From contig DATHJZ010000218.1 in NCBI GenBank assembly GCA_035286365.1, positions 1 through 17,462 of the forward strand: a stretch of 17,462 bases of DNA, given 5' to 3'. Position 1 is the stretch's first letter. Each line of letters opens with the position of its first letter. Below, piece after piece: positions 8,554-15,451 of the stretch. Below the pieces are notes generated by a model. The model did no database searches. It was not told the origin of the DNA and saw only the letters and a program-made list of their open reading frames with translations. This DNA is from CADEED01 sp035286365 (GTDB lineage: Bacteria > Pseudomonadota > Gammaproteobacteria > Steroidobacterales > Steroidobacteraceae). A program made the translations under genes and the position numbers.

Positions 8554-9111
8554 CTATTTCAGCGCGTCGGCCAGCAGCAGCCGCGCCTTCTGCCAGTCGC
8601 GCCGCACCGTGCGGTGATTTATGCCGAGCGCCGCCGCGATTTCGACCTCGGTCATGCCGGCGAAGTAGCGCATCTCCACTACCTGTACGAGGCGGGCATC
8701 ATGCAGCGCGAGTTCCTCCAATGCTTCGTGCACGTTGAGGATTTCTGTTTCACCGGCGTCAAGCCCTTCGCCGATCTCGGTATTGAGCGTGACGTGAACC
8801 GCGTCGCCACCGCGACGCTGTGCGACGCGTTCGCGCACGAAGTCGACGATGACTGAACGCATGGCATGGCTCGCGTAGCGCAGGAAATGCTGGCGATCGT
8901 CGATGTGCAGGCGGTTCGCCTGCGCGAATCGCAGATACGCCTCGTGCACGAGCGACGTTGTGTCTAGGAACGTGTTGGGTGCGCTGCGCCGCAGGCGGGC
9001 GCGCGCCATCGTGCGCAATTCCTGGTACGTGGCGTCGAATACGTCACGCAGCGCCGCCGCATCGCCGCCGTGGGCGCGACGAATAAGGTCGGTGAGATCG
9101 CCGTCGCTCAC
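8554..9111 (-). CDS. ECF sigma factor, TIGR02999/ECF43-like
   Basis: A 185-residue extracytoplasmic-function sigma factor. Region 2 covers about residues 5-95 with HFLRYASHAMRSVIVDF (75-91). Region 4 covers about 125-183 with the helix-turn-helix around MTEVEIAAALGINHRTVRR (153-171). LVHEAYLRF (54-62) is the hallmark of the sigma family often encoded beside Ser/Thr kinases. Just before it the usual acidic region 2.2 motif is replaced by Asp50-Thr51-Thr52-Ser53, leaving hydroxyl residues where core-contacting acids normally sit. In the known ECF43 pair EcfP-PknT, phosphorylation of a threonine in this region supplies the missing charge. No anti-sigma gene is nearby, consistent with kinase control. 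The start is GTG, one base after the stop of the upstream dehydrogenase gene, so coupling is likely. No other start fits the family's N-terminus. Confidence 0.92.
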   Translation of the reverse strand: MSDGDLTDLIRRAHGGDAAALRDVFDATYQELRTMARARLRRSAPNTFLDTTSLVHEAYLRFAQANRLHIDDRQHFLRYASHAMRSVIVDFVRERVAQRRGGDAVHVTLNTEIGEGLDAGETEILNVHEALEELALHDARLVQVVEMRYFAGMTEVEIAAALGINHRTVRRDWQKARLLLADALK

Positions 9112-9112
9112 G

Positions 9113-10534
9113 TCACCGCTTCAGGACTTTGCCCGGATTCATGATGCCGTTCGGGTCGAGCGCCTTCTTCAACGCACGCATGACATCCAGCTCGACCGGA
9201 TTGGCATAACGTTCGAGCTCGAACACCTTCAGCTGGCCGATGCCATGCTCGGCGGAAAAACTGCCGCCGAATTCGTGCACCATGTCGTGGATAGCGCGTC
9301 TTGCCTTCGCCTCGACGGCCTGCAGTTGCGCCACCAGGCTTCCCGGGCGCTGGTTGATGTTGAAGTGCAGGTTGCCGTCACCCAGGTGGCCATAGGCGAC
9401 GAGGATGCCCTGCGGAATGTTCTTTTCGACCCAGCTGCCCGCGGTTTCGATGAATCGCGGCACCTGCGAGACGGGCACGGAAATGTCGTGCTTGAGGCTG
9501 GCGCCATCCTTGCGCTGCGCTTCCGGAACGGACTCGCGCAGCCGCCAGAACGCCTCGCGTTCGCGCTGGTTCATCGCCACGCTTGCGTCCAGCACCAGGC
9601 CGGATTCGTGGGCGTCGCCGAGAGTCTTCTCGAGCAACGCTTCCAGCGGTTCGTTGGCGCGCGACGAGGACAGTTCGCACAACACGTACCAGTTCGCGGG
9701 ATCGGTGAGCGGGTCCACCACGCCCGGGATGTGACGCGTGGTCAACTCGACCGCGATGCGCGGAACGAGTTCGAACGAGCTCACGCAATCGCCGCTCGCG
9801 GCGCGCAGCGCGCCTAACAGGGAAACCGCCGCGTCGGGGTCGCGTACCGCCACGAAGGCGGTGGCGAACGAGCGCAGCGCGGGATAGAGCTTGAGGCACG
9901 CGGCGGTGATGATGCCGAGCGAGCCCTCCGCCCCGAGGAACAGCGATTTCACGTCGTAGCCGGTGTTGTCCTTGCGCAGGCCGGTGAGCGTGTCCATCAC
10001 GCGGCCATCCGCCAGCACCACTTCGAGCCCGAGCACGAGTTCGCGCGCCATGCCGTAGCGGATCACGTTGAGCCCGCCGGCATTGGTCGAAAGGTTGCCA
10101 CCCAGCATGCAGCTGCCTTCGCTGCCCAGGGAGAGCGGCAGGTATCGGTCGGCCTCGACCGCGGCCGCCTGCAACTTCGCGAGAATGCAACCCGCTTCGG
10201 CGATGAGGGTGTAGTTAGTGGTATCGAGCGCGCGTACGCGGTCCAGGCGGGCGAGCGACAGCAGCACCTGGCTGCTCGAGGCATCGGGCGTCGCGCCACC
10301 GCAGTAGCTCGTGTTGCCGCCCTGCGGCACGACGCCAATCTTCTGTTCGTTGCACCACGCCAGCACGCGCGCGACGGCGGCGGTATCGGCCGGTGCGATG
10401 ACGGCCAATGCATGGCCGCGGTACAGCGCGCGGTGATCGCGCAGCATCGGCGCAATCTGCGCAGCGTCGGTGAGCAGCGCGGCGTCGTCGACGAGTTCGG
10501 CCAATTGCCGGGGGATGGAGGCGAGATCGTTCAC
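9113..10534 (-). CDS. D-2-hydroxyglutarate dehydrogenase-like FAD-binding oxidase
   Basis: A 473-residue member of the VAO/FAD_binding_4 family with the C-terminal FAD-oxidase domain. The family includes D-2-hydroxyglutarate and D-lactate dehydrogenases. FAD-binding landmarks are PQGGNTSYCGG (70-80) and LGSEGSCMLGGNLSTNAGG (136-154). The substrate and metal region shows LKHDISVP (347-354), GHLGDGNLHFNI (382-393) and AEHGIG (428-433), ending in the typical DPNGIMNPGKVL. The motifs fit D-2-hydroxyglutarate dehydrogenase best; D-lactate or another 2-hydroxy acid remains possible. The GTG at 10534 is preferred. An ATG-equivalent start 23 codons upstream (10603) would add a basic, non-conserved stretch and run into the divergent membrane-protein gene. 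No Shine-Dalgarno is visible, and a TATCAT hexamer lies 7-12 bases upstream, so the message may be leaderless. It heads the cluster with the sigma factor and kinase. Confidence 0.88.
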   Translation of the reverse strand: MNDLASIPRQLAELVDDAALLTDAAQIAPMLRDHRALYRGHALAVIAPADTAAVARVLAWCNEQKIGVVPQGGNTSYCGGATPDASSSQVLLSLARLDRVRALDTTNYTLIAEAGCILAKLQAAAVEADRYLPLSLGSEGSCMLGGNLSTNAGGLNVIRYGMARELVLGLEVVLADGRVMDTLTGLRKDNTGYDVKSLFLGAEGSLGIITAACLKLYPALRSFATAFVAVRDPDAAVSLLGALRAASGDCVSSFELVPRIAVELTTRHIPGVVDPLTDPANWYVLCELSSSRANEPLEALLEKTLGDAHESGLVLDASVAMNQREREAFWRLRESVPEAQRKDGASLKHDISVPVSQVPRFIETAGSWVEKNIPQGILVAYGHLGDGNLHFNINQRPGSLVAQLQAVEAKARRAIHDMVHEFGGSFSAEHGIGQLKVFELERYANPVELDVMRALKKALDPNGIMNPGKVLKR

Positions 10535-10540
10535 GCGCGC

Positions 10541-10546
10541 ATGATA
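10541..10546 (-). promoter_or_regulatory. Possible -10 element of a leaderless transcript
   Basis: On the minus strand TATCAT (five of six matches to TATAAT) is separated by six bases, GCGCGC, from the GTG at 10534. This spacing would put the transcription start at or next to the start codon. No convincing -35 is visible. The 57-base gap to the divergent gene must hold promoters for both directions. Confidence 0.35.
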
Positions 10547-10591
10547 ACGCGTCGATTTCAAGTTGCGATTGCGTCGCGTACTCTTGGTGGC

Positions 10592-11053
10592 ATGACCGAC
10601 CACCGTTATGCGCCACCAGCGTCCCTCGTCGCGGATCAGCTCCCGGTTGCGATCGCACGGCCAGCCTCGGTCACGGGCGCGGCCTGTCTGCTCGGCGCCG
10701 CGTACCTGGTGAGCGCCGCAGGGTCGTTCTATCAGTTCCGGGTTGCCTTGGGCGGCAACCCGGGCGGGATGTTGATCTACTTCGCGGTCGGCTCGGCCAT
10801 CGGAATCTCGATATCGATCTGGATCATCAGGGCGATCTGTATTGGCAAGAATTGGGCGCGCGTCTCGGTGATCGTGGTGCTGTGCCTGAAAGTTGCCATG
10901 GGCTTCAAATACGTGCCGCTGATGGCAAAAATCTCCGCGATTTACAACGCCACCTATCTACTGAGTTTCGCGATGCTCGCCGTCGCCGTGGTGCTGCTGT
11001 TTGCCCGCGACGCGCGGACCTGGTTCGCGCCGCGGGTTCAGGCGACCGGCTGA
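10592..11053 (+). CDS. Small four-helix inner-membrane protein
   Basis: A 153-residue protein with no family I can name. It opens with MTDHRYAPPA, an N-terminal RYAPP pattern seen on many small proteobacterial membrane proteins of unknown role, then has hydrophobic segments at about 24-46, 58-80, 90-106 and 117-137. The short loops carry basic residues (KNWAR at 86-90 and ARDAR at 138-142). No catalytic motif is visible. The ATG at 10592 is chosen over the in-frame start at 10412 because it gives the RYAPP N-terminus and avoids overlap with the divergent dehydrogenase. A weak purine stretch (GGTGG) precedes it. It stands alone on its strand and converges with the desaturase gene across a 202-base gap. 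Reality of the gene is likely; function is unknown. Confidence 0.8.
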   Translation: MTDHRYAPPASLVADQLPVAIARPASVTGAACLLGAAYLVSAAGSFYQFRVALGGNPGGMLIYFAVGSAIGISISIWIIRAICIGKNWARVSVIVVLCLKVAMGFKYVPLMAKISAIYNATYLLSFAMLAVAVVLLFARDARTWFAPRVQATG

Positions 11054-11255
11054 AGGCGACATCCGGGCTTGGTGAGCAGCATCTGCACGGTCCCGAGCTG
11101 GCGCTCCATGAAGCCGCCCTCGCAGTAGCAGGGAATTGATCGAAATACCGATGCGCATGAGTGGACCGGATTTAGCTGAACTCCGCCTGTCTTACGGGAG
11201 GCCTGCCGGTCCGGATGCACTCGTCGGTCGGCCGCCGTGGCGGCCGCAATCGACG
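11054..11255. other. Intergenic gap between convergent genes, with inverted repeats
   Basis: No convincing gene is seen in these 202 bases. Two inverted repeats are present. GGACCGG (11163-11169) pairs with CCGGTCC (11206-11212) around a CTCC/GGAG inner pair. CGGCCGCC (11229-11236) pairs with GGCGGCCG (11239-11246). The second is described separately as a possible terminator. Confidence 0.5.
11229..11246 (-). terminator. GC-rich hairpin after the desaturase stop
   Basis: CGGCCGCC and GGCGGCCG form a near-continuous palindrome (7 pairs with a 4-base loop) starting nine bases after the desaturase TAA. There is no T-run on either side, so it is not a standard intrinsic terminator. It may still protect the 3' end or assist Rho-dependent termination of the converging transcripts. 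Confidence 0.4.
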
Positions 11256-12236
11256 TTATTTCAAAGGAGAGATGCGCCGCGCGTGATGGTCGCGCACCGA
11301 CACGGGCACGGCTTTGAGATCCCAGATGAGCCCGAGCCAGGACATCACTTTCAGCGCGTAGTACGTGATGTCGATTTCCCACCAGTAGAAACCCTGGCGC
11401 GTTGAGCTCGGGTAGTGGTGGTGATTGTTATGCCAGCCCTCACCGAGCGTGATGAGCGCGAGGAACCAGTTGTTGCGGCTCGAGTCGCCGGTTTTATAAC
11501 GTTGCCGACCAAACACATGCGACAGCGAATTGATCGTGTAGGTGCCGTGCGAAGTCAGCACGGTCGAGATGAAGAAGCCCCAGACGAGCATTTGCCAGCC
11601 GTTGGTGTGCAGGCCCGGCGCCCATCTCTCCAGCGCGACGCCGAGGAAGAACACCGCCACGGCTAACAACACCGGCACGATGATGTCGAAGCGATCGAGC
11701 CAGCGCAGCTCGGGAAAATTCATGAGGTCGCGCACGCGCTTGAGATCCGGCGCGAAGCCCTTTTTCGACAGGAACCAGCTCATGTGCGCGCGCACGAATC
11801 CGTGCTGGATCGGCGAATGCGCGTCTTCTTTCTTGTCGGAGTACTGATGGTGATCGCGATGATGCGCGGCCCACCAGATCGGGCCGCGCTGGACGGCCGA
11901 TGCACCCAGCACGCCGAACAGGAACTGGCCCACGCGCGAAGTCTTGAACGACTTGTGCGAGAAGTAGCGGTGATAGAAACCGGTTATCGCGAACATGCGG
12001 ATGAAGTACAGCGCCACGCAGACCGCGATGGCGATGGGGCTGACACCCACGACGAACGCAAACAAACACGCCGCGTGCATGAGGATGAACGGCAGCGTGC
12101 GCAACCAGTCGATGCGATCGGCCGCCGGATGGTCTGCAGTCTCGAAGCTCGAAGATCTGCCGGTATCGAACCAGGCCAGCACCGCCCGTCCGAGGCGAGC
12201 CAGCGGATTACCCATGCTTTGAGTTTCTGCGTTCAT
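11256..12236 (-). CDS. Membrane fatty-acid desaturase (delta-9 acyl-CoA/acyl-lipid type)
   Basis: A 326-residue integral-membrane di-iron desaturase that introduces a double bond into saturated acyl chains, controlling membrane fluidity. The three histidine boxes are intact: HRYFSH (89-94), HRDHH (126-130) and HNNHH (269-273), plus the extra ligand region NSLSH (236-240). Hydrophobic segments lie at about 48-84, 104-120, 183-201 and 214-232, matching the two hairpins of the family. The ATG at 12236 is chosen. A TTG codon eight residues upstream extends the frame but is less likely, and the ATG at 12215 lacks a ribosome site. An AGGA lies 13 bases before 12236, rather far. The gene follows htpX on the same strand but is separated by 123 bases with a terminator-like hairpin, so it probably has its own promoter. 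No regulator site was recognised. Confidence 0.93.
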   Translation of the reverse strand: MNAETQSMGNPLARLGRAVLAWFDTGRSSSFETADHPAADRIDWLRTLPFILMHAACLFAFVVGVSPIAIAVCVALYFIRMFAITGFYHRYFSHKSFKTSRVGQFLFGVLGASAVQRGPIWWAAHHRDHHQYSDKKEDAHSPIQHGFVRAHMSWFLSKKGFAPDLKRVRDLMNFPELRWLDRFDIIVPVLLAVAVFFLGVALERWAPGLHTNGWQMLVWGFFISTVLTSHGTYTINSLSHVFGRQRYKTGDSSRNNWFLALITLGEGWHNNHHHYPSSTRQGFYWWEIDITYYALKVMSWLGLIWDLKAVPVSVRDHHARRISPLK

Positions 12237-12308
12237 GCGTGTGCGGGGTTCCTGTCGCAATACGGCCGGGGCGTTCAGGCGGATGCGGCCGTTATGGCAA
12301 AAGCGCCA

Positions 12309-12332
12309 GGCGGAATCTTGGCCGATTCCGCC
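12309..12332 (-). terminator. Likely intrinsic terminator after htpX
   Basis: GGCGGAATC (12309-12317) and GATTCCGCC (12324-12332) form a perfect 9-base stem with a 6-base loop, 27 bases after the htpX stop. Reading the minus strand, TTTT follows about six bases beyond the stem, so the U-tract is weak and displaced. It is the clearest terminator in the window and separates htpX from the desaturase gene. Confidence 0.6.
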
Positions 12333-12359
12333 CGACGCGTACCTTGAATTGCTTGGCAG

Positions 12360-13241
12360 TTAGCGGGCGTTATTGAGTGCCGCAATTCGCTCTTCGAGCG
12401 GCGGATGGCTCATGAACAGCCTCTGCCAGCCAGCGGGCGGCCCGCTGCGGATTCCGAAGGCCTGCATCTTCTCGGGTAGAGCCGTAGGGGCGTGGACGGC
12501 GCGTTTCAGGGCCTCGAGCGCGCCGATCATCGAGGTCGTGCCCGCCAGGTGGGCGCCGCCTGCATCGGCACGGAACTCTCGCTTGCGCGAGAACCAGGCG
12601 ACGATCATGCCGGCCAGGATGCCGAGCACTATCTGCGCGGCGATGACCGTGACCATGTAACCGATGCCAGCGCCACGATCGTTCTTGAGAATGACGCGAT
12701 CGACCACGAAGCCGATGACCCGCGCGAGGAAGAATACGAACGTGTTCATCACGCCCTGGATGAGCGTGAGGGTCACCATATCGCCATTGGCGACGTGGCT
12801 GATTTCATGGCCCAGCACCGCCTCGACTTCGTCGCGGCGCATGCTTCTGAGCAAGCCGGTGCTCACCGCGACCAGCGCGGAGTTCTTGTTCGCGCCGGTG
12901 GCAAAGGCGTTCGGATCGGGCGAATCGAATATGCCGACCTCAGGCATGCCGATGCCGGCCGTCTGCGCCTGCGACCGCACGGTGTCGACGAGCCACTGTT
13001 CGGTCTCGTCGCGCGGCTGCGTAATGACCTTCACGCCCATCGCGGCCTTGGCCATCCACTTGGAAATAGCCAAGGAGATGAACGCACCGCCGAAGCCAAG
13101 CACTGCGGAGAACGCCAGCAGCGCCTGAAGGTTGAGGCCTTCCTTGGTGAGATAGCGATCGAATCCCAGCACCGACACCACGATGGACAGGACCAGCATG
13201 ATTGCGACGTTGGTAGCGATGAGCAGGATTATGCGTTTCAT
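12360..13241 (-). CDS. htpX: HtpX membrane zinc metalloprotease
   Basis: A 293-residue inner-membrane M48 protease that degrades misfolded membrane proteins with FtsH. Two N-terminal membrane helices (about 4-26 and 38-60) lead to a cytosolic catalytic domain. This holds the zinc motif HEISH (145-149), the third ligand Glu222 in SRKREFRAD, and the family segment SPDPNAFATG (107-116). Two further hydrophobic stretches (about 157-182 and 192-217) flank the sites as usual. Length equals the E. coli protein. The ATG at 13241 gives the standard MKRI N-terminus. HtpX is often under envelope- or heat-stress control, but I found no sigma-32-type promoter in the 96 bases upstream. It sits downstream of mobB on the same strand and may be co-transcribed or separately started. 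Confidence 0.96.
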   Translation of the reverse strand: MKRIILLIATNVAIMLVLSIVVSVLGFDRYLTKEGLNLQALLAFSAVLGFGGAFISLAISKWMAKAAMGVKVITQPRDETEQWLVDTVRSQAQTAGIGMPEVGIFDSPDPNAFATGANKNSALVAVSTGLLRSMRRDEVEAVLGHEISHVANGDMVTLTLIQGVMNTFVFFLARVIGFVVDRVILKNDRGAGIGYMVTVIAAQIVLGILAGMIVAWFSRKREFRADAGGAHLAGTTSMIGALEALKRAVHAPTALPEKMQAFGIRSGPPAGWQRLFMSHPPLEERIAALNNAR

Positions 13242-13337
13242 GTTCTCAGGCAGTCTCCGGTGAAGGTCATGTCAATCGAGTGCGGTCATTCTGGCGTCGG
13301 CCGCGGCGAATTCAATGGCGCGGGACTGCTAAACAAA

Positions 13338-13823
13338 TCAGGCCTTTAGCACGAACTCGACGACCGCCGCCGTGTCGTCCAGCGGCAGCGTGACGCCCGC
13401 GTACCCGGCCAGCGCGATGCCCGGCGGCACCGCTACCGCCGCGATGCCGGGATCGCTCAACGCCAGAGCCTCTGCGAAGCCCCGAAACACTTCGACCCGC
13501 TTGAGCCATTCGAGTTGCTTGAAGCCCTCGACCAGCACGAGGTCAACCGGGCGCAGTTGCCCCAGCAGGATCGGCAGGCTGGCAGGTTCGGTGGAGGCGG
13601 CGATACGGGCCCAGCCGGAATCGGAGGCCACGATGACCTCGCCGGCCCCTGCGATGCGATGCCGGTAACTGTCCTTTCCGGGAGTGTCGAGTTCGATGTG
13701 ATGGTGGTGCGCGTGTTTGATGGTCGACACGCTCAATCCCTGGGCCTTGAACGCCGGGATCAACCTTTCGATCAGCGTGGTCTTGCCGCTGCCCTGATGC
13801 CCCACGATGGCAACAACACGCAT
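13338..13823 (-). CDS. mobB: Molybdopterin-guanine dinucleotide biosynthesis adaptor MobB
   Basis: A 161-residue P-loop GTPase that assists MobA in attaching GMP to molybdopterin for enzymes of the DMSO-reductase type. The Walker A motif is GHQGSGKTT (8-16). The family block TIKHAHHHH (34-42), then LDTPGKDSYRHRIAGA (45-60), is clear, and DLVLVEGFK gives the Walker B region. Length is close to the usual 165-175. The ATG at 13823 starts directly before the P-loop strand, with a weak AGG six bases upstream. No mobA or other cofactor gene is in the window, so its partner must be elsewhere. It lies 48 bases downstream of the acidic small protein on the same strand, and htpX follows after 96 bases. 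Confidence 0.94.
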   Translation of the reverse strand: MRVVAIVGHQGSGKTTLIERLIPAFKAQGLSVSTIKHAHHHHIELDTPGKDSYRHRIAGAGEVIVASDSGWARIAASTEPASLPILLGQLRPVDLVLVEGFKQLEWLKRVEVFRGFAEALALSDPGIAAVAVPPGIALAGYAGVTLPLDDTAAVVEFVLKA

Positions 13824-13871
13824 TCCGCACCTGTTCGTTGCTGGCCGGGCCGGCCGACCCGAACTAACTAA

Positions 13872-14201
13872 TCAATAGTCGCTGGCTTCCTCTTCGTCGT
13901 CGTCATCGTCGTCATCGTCGTCATCATCGTCGTCGTCGTCTTCGTCTTCATCGTCGTCGAAGTCGTCGTCGTCGTCATCGTCGTCGTCTTTTTCCTGCGA
14001 ATCGGCCCAGCCTTCCGGCTCTTCGGTCAATTCGAGGTCGAGCTCGTGCCAGGTGTCGAGATCGAGTTCTTCGATCTCGCCGTCCACGTACTCGATCTCC
14101 ACGAGCTCATCGTCTTCGTCCACGGACAAGACGCGGAAGGTTTCTTCTTCCTCTTTGTTCTCGTACCACTTGCCGGGGGTCGGTGCGTATTCTCTGCTCA
14201 C
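13872..14201 (-). CDS. Small acidic protein with poly-aspartate tail (DUF6763-like)
   Basis: A 109-residue acidic protein. Residues 1-68 resemble a short gammaproteobacterial family that I recall as DUF6763: PTPGKWYEN (7-15), FRVLSVDEDDELVEIEYVDGE (22-42, a small beta-sheet pattern) and LDLDTWHELDLE (46-57). No function is established for it that I know of. The tail is extreme: nine Asp (72-80), Phe81, a DDDEDE stretch, fifteen Asp (88-102) and EEEASDY. It is encoded by a GTC/ATC-type trinucleotide tract. The GTG at 14201 is preferred. It has AGAGG nine bases upstream, and the further upstream frame is basic and unlike the family. The gene is divergent from proB (88-base gap) and precedes mobB. 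The tail might bind cations or basic proteins, which is inference. Confidence 0.85.
   Translation of the reverse strand: MSREYAPTPGKWYENKEEEETFRVLSVDEDDELVEIEYVDGEIEELDLDTWHELDLELTEEPEGWADSQEKDDDDDDDDDFDDDEDEDDDDDDDDDDDDDDDEEEASDY
13887..13988. repeat. GTC/ATC trinucleotide tract coding the poly-Asp tail
   Basis: About 100 bases made almost entirely of gtc and atc triplets on the plus strand, with a few ttc and one gaa interruption. All are read as Asp, Glu or Phe codons of the minus-strand gene. Length changes by whole triplets would keep the frame, so it could vary in length between strains without switching the gene off. Confidence 0.85.
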
Positions 14202-14210
14202 AAGACGGTG

Positions 14211-14215
14211 CCTCT
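14211..14215 (-). promoter_or_regulatory. Ribosome binding site of the acidic protein
   Basis: AGAGG on the minus strand lies nine bases before the GTG at 14201. It supports this start over the longer upstream reading frame. Confidence 0.5.
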
Positions 14216-14289
14216 TGGTGGAGGGGCGAGAGTTTAGGGTGTGCCTGCGAATGCGGCAACGGTGCGTATTGCGTAAGATCGGGCGCCAC

Positions 14290-15429
14290 GTGAACGCATC
14301 GCCTCTAACTCGTGCACGCCGCATCGTCGTCAAGGTCGGCTCGGCACTGCTCGTCGATCAGTCGAGCGGACAGGTCAACCGCCCCTGGCTCGAGTCCCTG
14401 GTCGAGGACCTGCTGCGTCTGCGTGCGCGCAAGCAGGAGGTGGTGCTCGTTTCGTCGGGCGCCATCGCGCTCGGCCGGCGAGAGCTCAAGCTCGCGGGCG
14501 GGCCGCTGAAACTCGAACAAAGCCAGGCCGCAGCGGCAGTGGGTCAGATCGCATTGGCTCACATCTATAAGGAGTTGTTCGCCGCCGCAGGCGTCACGGT
14601 AGCCCAGATTCTGTTAACGCTCGAAGACAGCGAACGGCGGCGGCGTTACCTCAACGCGCGCGCCACGCTGTCCGAGTTGATCGAACTGGGTGCATTGCCC
14701 GTCATCAACGAGAACGACACGGTCGCGACCACCGAAATTCGCTACGGCGACAACGACCGGCTGGCGGCGCGCGTGGCGCAGATGACCAGCGCGGATTGCC
14801 TGCTGCTGCTGTCGGACGTCTCCGGCCTGTACACCGCGGACCCGAACCTTGACCGGGCGGCCCGCCTCATTCCTGAAATTCGCGAGATCACGCCCGAAAT
14901 CGAAGCCATGGGCGGTGGGTCGGCGTCGGCAGTCGGCTCTGGCGGCATGGCCACCAAGATCGCCGCCGCCAAGATCGCCACGGCCGCCGGCTGTGCCATG
15001 GCGATTGCCGCCGGCGCTCCGCTGCACCCCGTGCGGCGGCTCGAAGAGGGCGCTGACTGCAGCTGGTTCCTGCCGGCTTCCAATCCCGAGAACGCGCGGA
15101 AGCAGTGGATCGCAGGCGCGCTCAAGCCCAATGGCGCCGTCACTATCGATGCCGGCGCCATGCAGGCGCTGCGCTCGGGCAAGAGCCTGTTGCCGGCCGG
15201 AGTCGTTGGCGTCCGCGGGCCTTTTGCGCGCGGCGACACCGTGAGCGTCCTCGATCGCGCCGGCGTCGAAGTTGCGCGCGGTATGATCGCCTACAACGAC
15301 CGCGACGCCACCCGCATCATCGGCAAGCGCAGCGCGGACATTGAAGCGCTGCTCGGTTTCCGCGGCCGCGACGAGATGATCCATCGCGACGATCTCGTGA
15401 TCATGCGCGCCGAGCTGGCGCCGGTCTGA
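14290..15429 (+). CDS. proB: Glutamate 5-kinase
   Basis: ProB phosphorylates L-glutamate to gamma-glutamyl phosphate, the first and usually proline-inhibited step of proline synthesis in the cytoplasm. The 379 residues show the amino-acid kinase domain with KVGS (15-18), SSGAIA (55-60), INENDTV (139-145), GDNDRLAA (153-160), SDVSGLYTADP (175-185) and GSGGMATKI (216-224). A C-terminal PUA domain follows (about 278-370, from NGAVTIDAGA), as in the E. coli type. The start is taken as GTG 14290, just before the first strand RRIVVKVGS. The frame is open further upstream but that stretch is Ser-rich and overlaps the divergent acidic gene on the other strand. No strong Shine-Dalgarno is visible. proA follows after 22 bases, an operon. 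Confidence 0.95.
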   Translation: MNASPLTRARRIVVKVGSALLVDQSSGQVNRPWLESLVEDLLRLRARKQEVVLVSSGAIALGRRELKLAGGPLKLEQSQAAAAVGQIALAHIYKELFAAAGVTVAQILLTLEDSERRRRYLNARATLSELIELGALPVINENDTVATTEIRYGDNDRLAARVAQMTSADCLLLLSDVSGLYTADPNLDRAARLIPEIREITPEIEAMGGGSASAVGSGGMATKIAAAKIATAAGCAMAIAAGAPLHPVRRLEEGADCSWFLPASNPENARKQWIAGALKPNGAVTIDAGAMQALRSGKSLLPAGVVGVRGPFARGDTVSVLDRAGVEVARGMIAYNDRDATRIIGKRSADIEALLGFRGRDEMIHRDDLVIMRAELAPV

Positions 15430-15439
15430 ACAGGCAATA

Positions 15440-15444
15440 GAGGA
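15440..15444 (+). promoter_or_regulatory. Ribosome binding site of proA
   Basis: GAGGA lies seven bases before the GTG at 15452, in the 22-base gap after proB. It fixes GTG as the proA start and indicates independent initiation within the operon. Confidence 0.65.
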
Positions 15445-15451
15445 CCATTCC

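Noticed and set aside
10535..10603. Upstream start for the dehydrogenase at 10603
   Set aside because: The added 23 residues are basic and unlike the family, and the frame would overlap the start of the divergent membrane-protein gene.
11038..11158. Short minus-strand frame ending at 11038 in the gap after the membrane-protein gene
   Set aside because: It has no recognisable domain and mostly overlaps the end of the plus-strand gene, with no start or ribosome site of note.
13242..13337. A heat-shock promoter before htpX (TTGAAT and TTGACA hexamers on the minus strand)
   Set aside because: Neither hexamer has a matching -10 at proper spacing, and no sigma-32 CTTGAA with CCCCAT pattern is present.
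14053..14289. Longer proB frame starting at 14053
   Set aside because: The extension is the shadow of the acidic protein gene, Ser-rich and unrelated to ProB; the GTG at 14290 gives the normal N-terminus.
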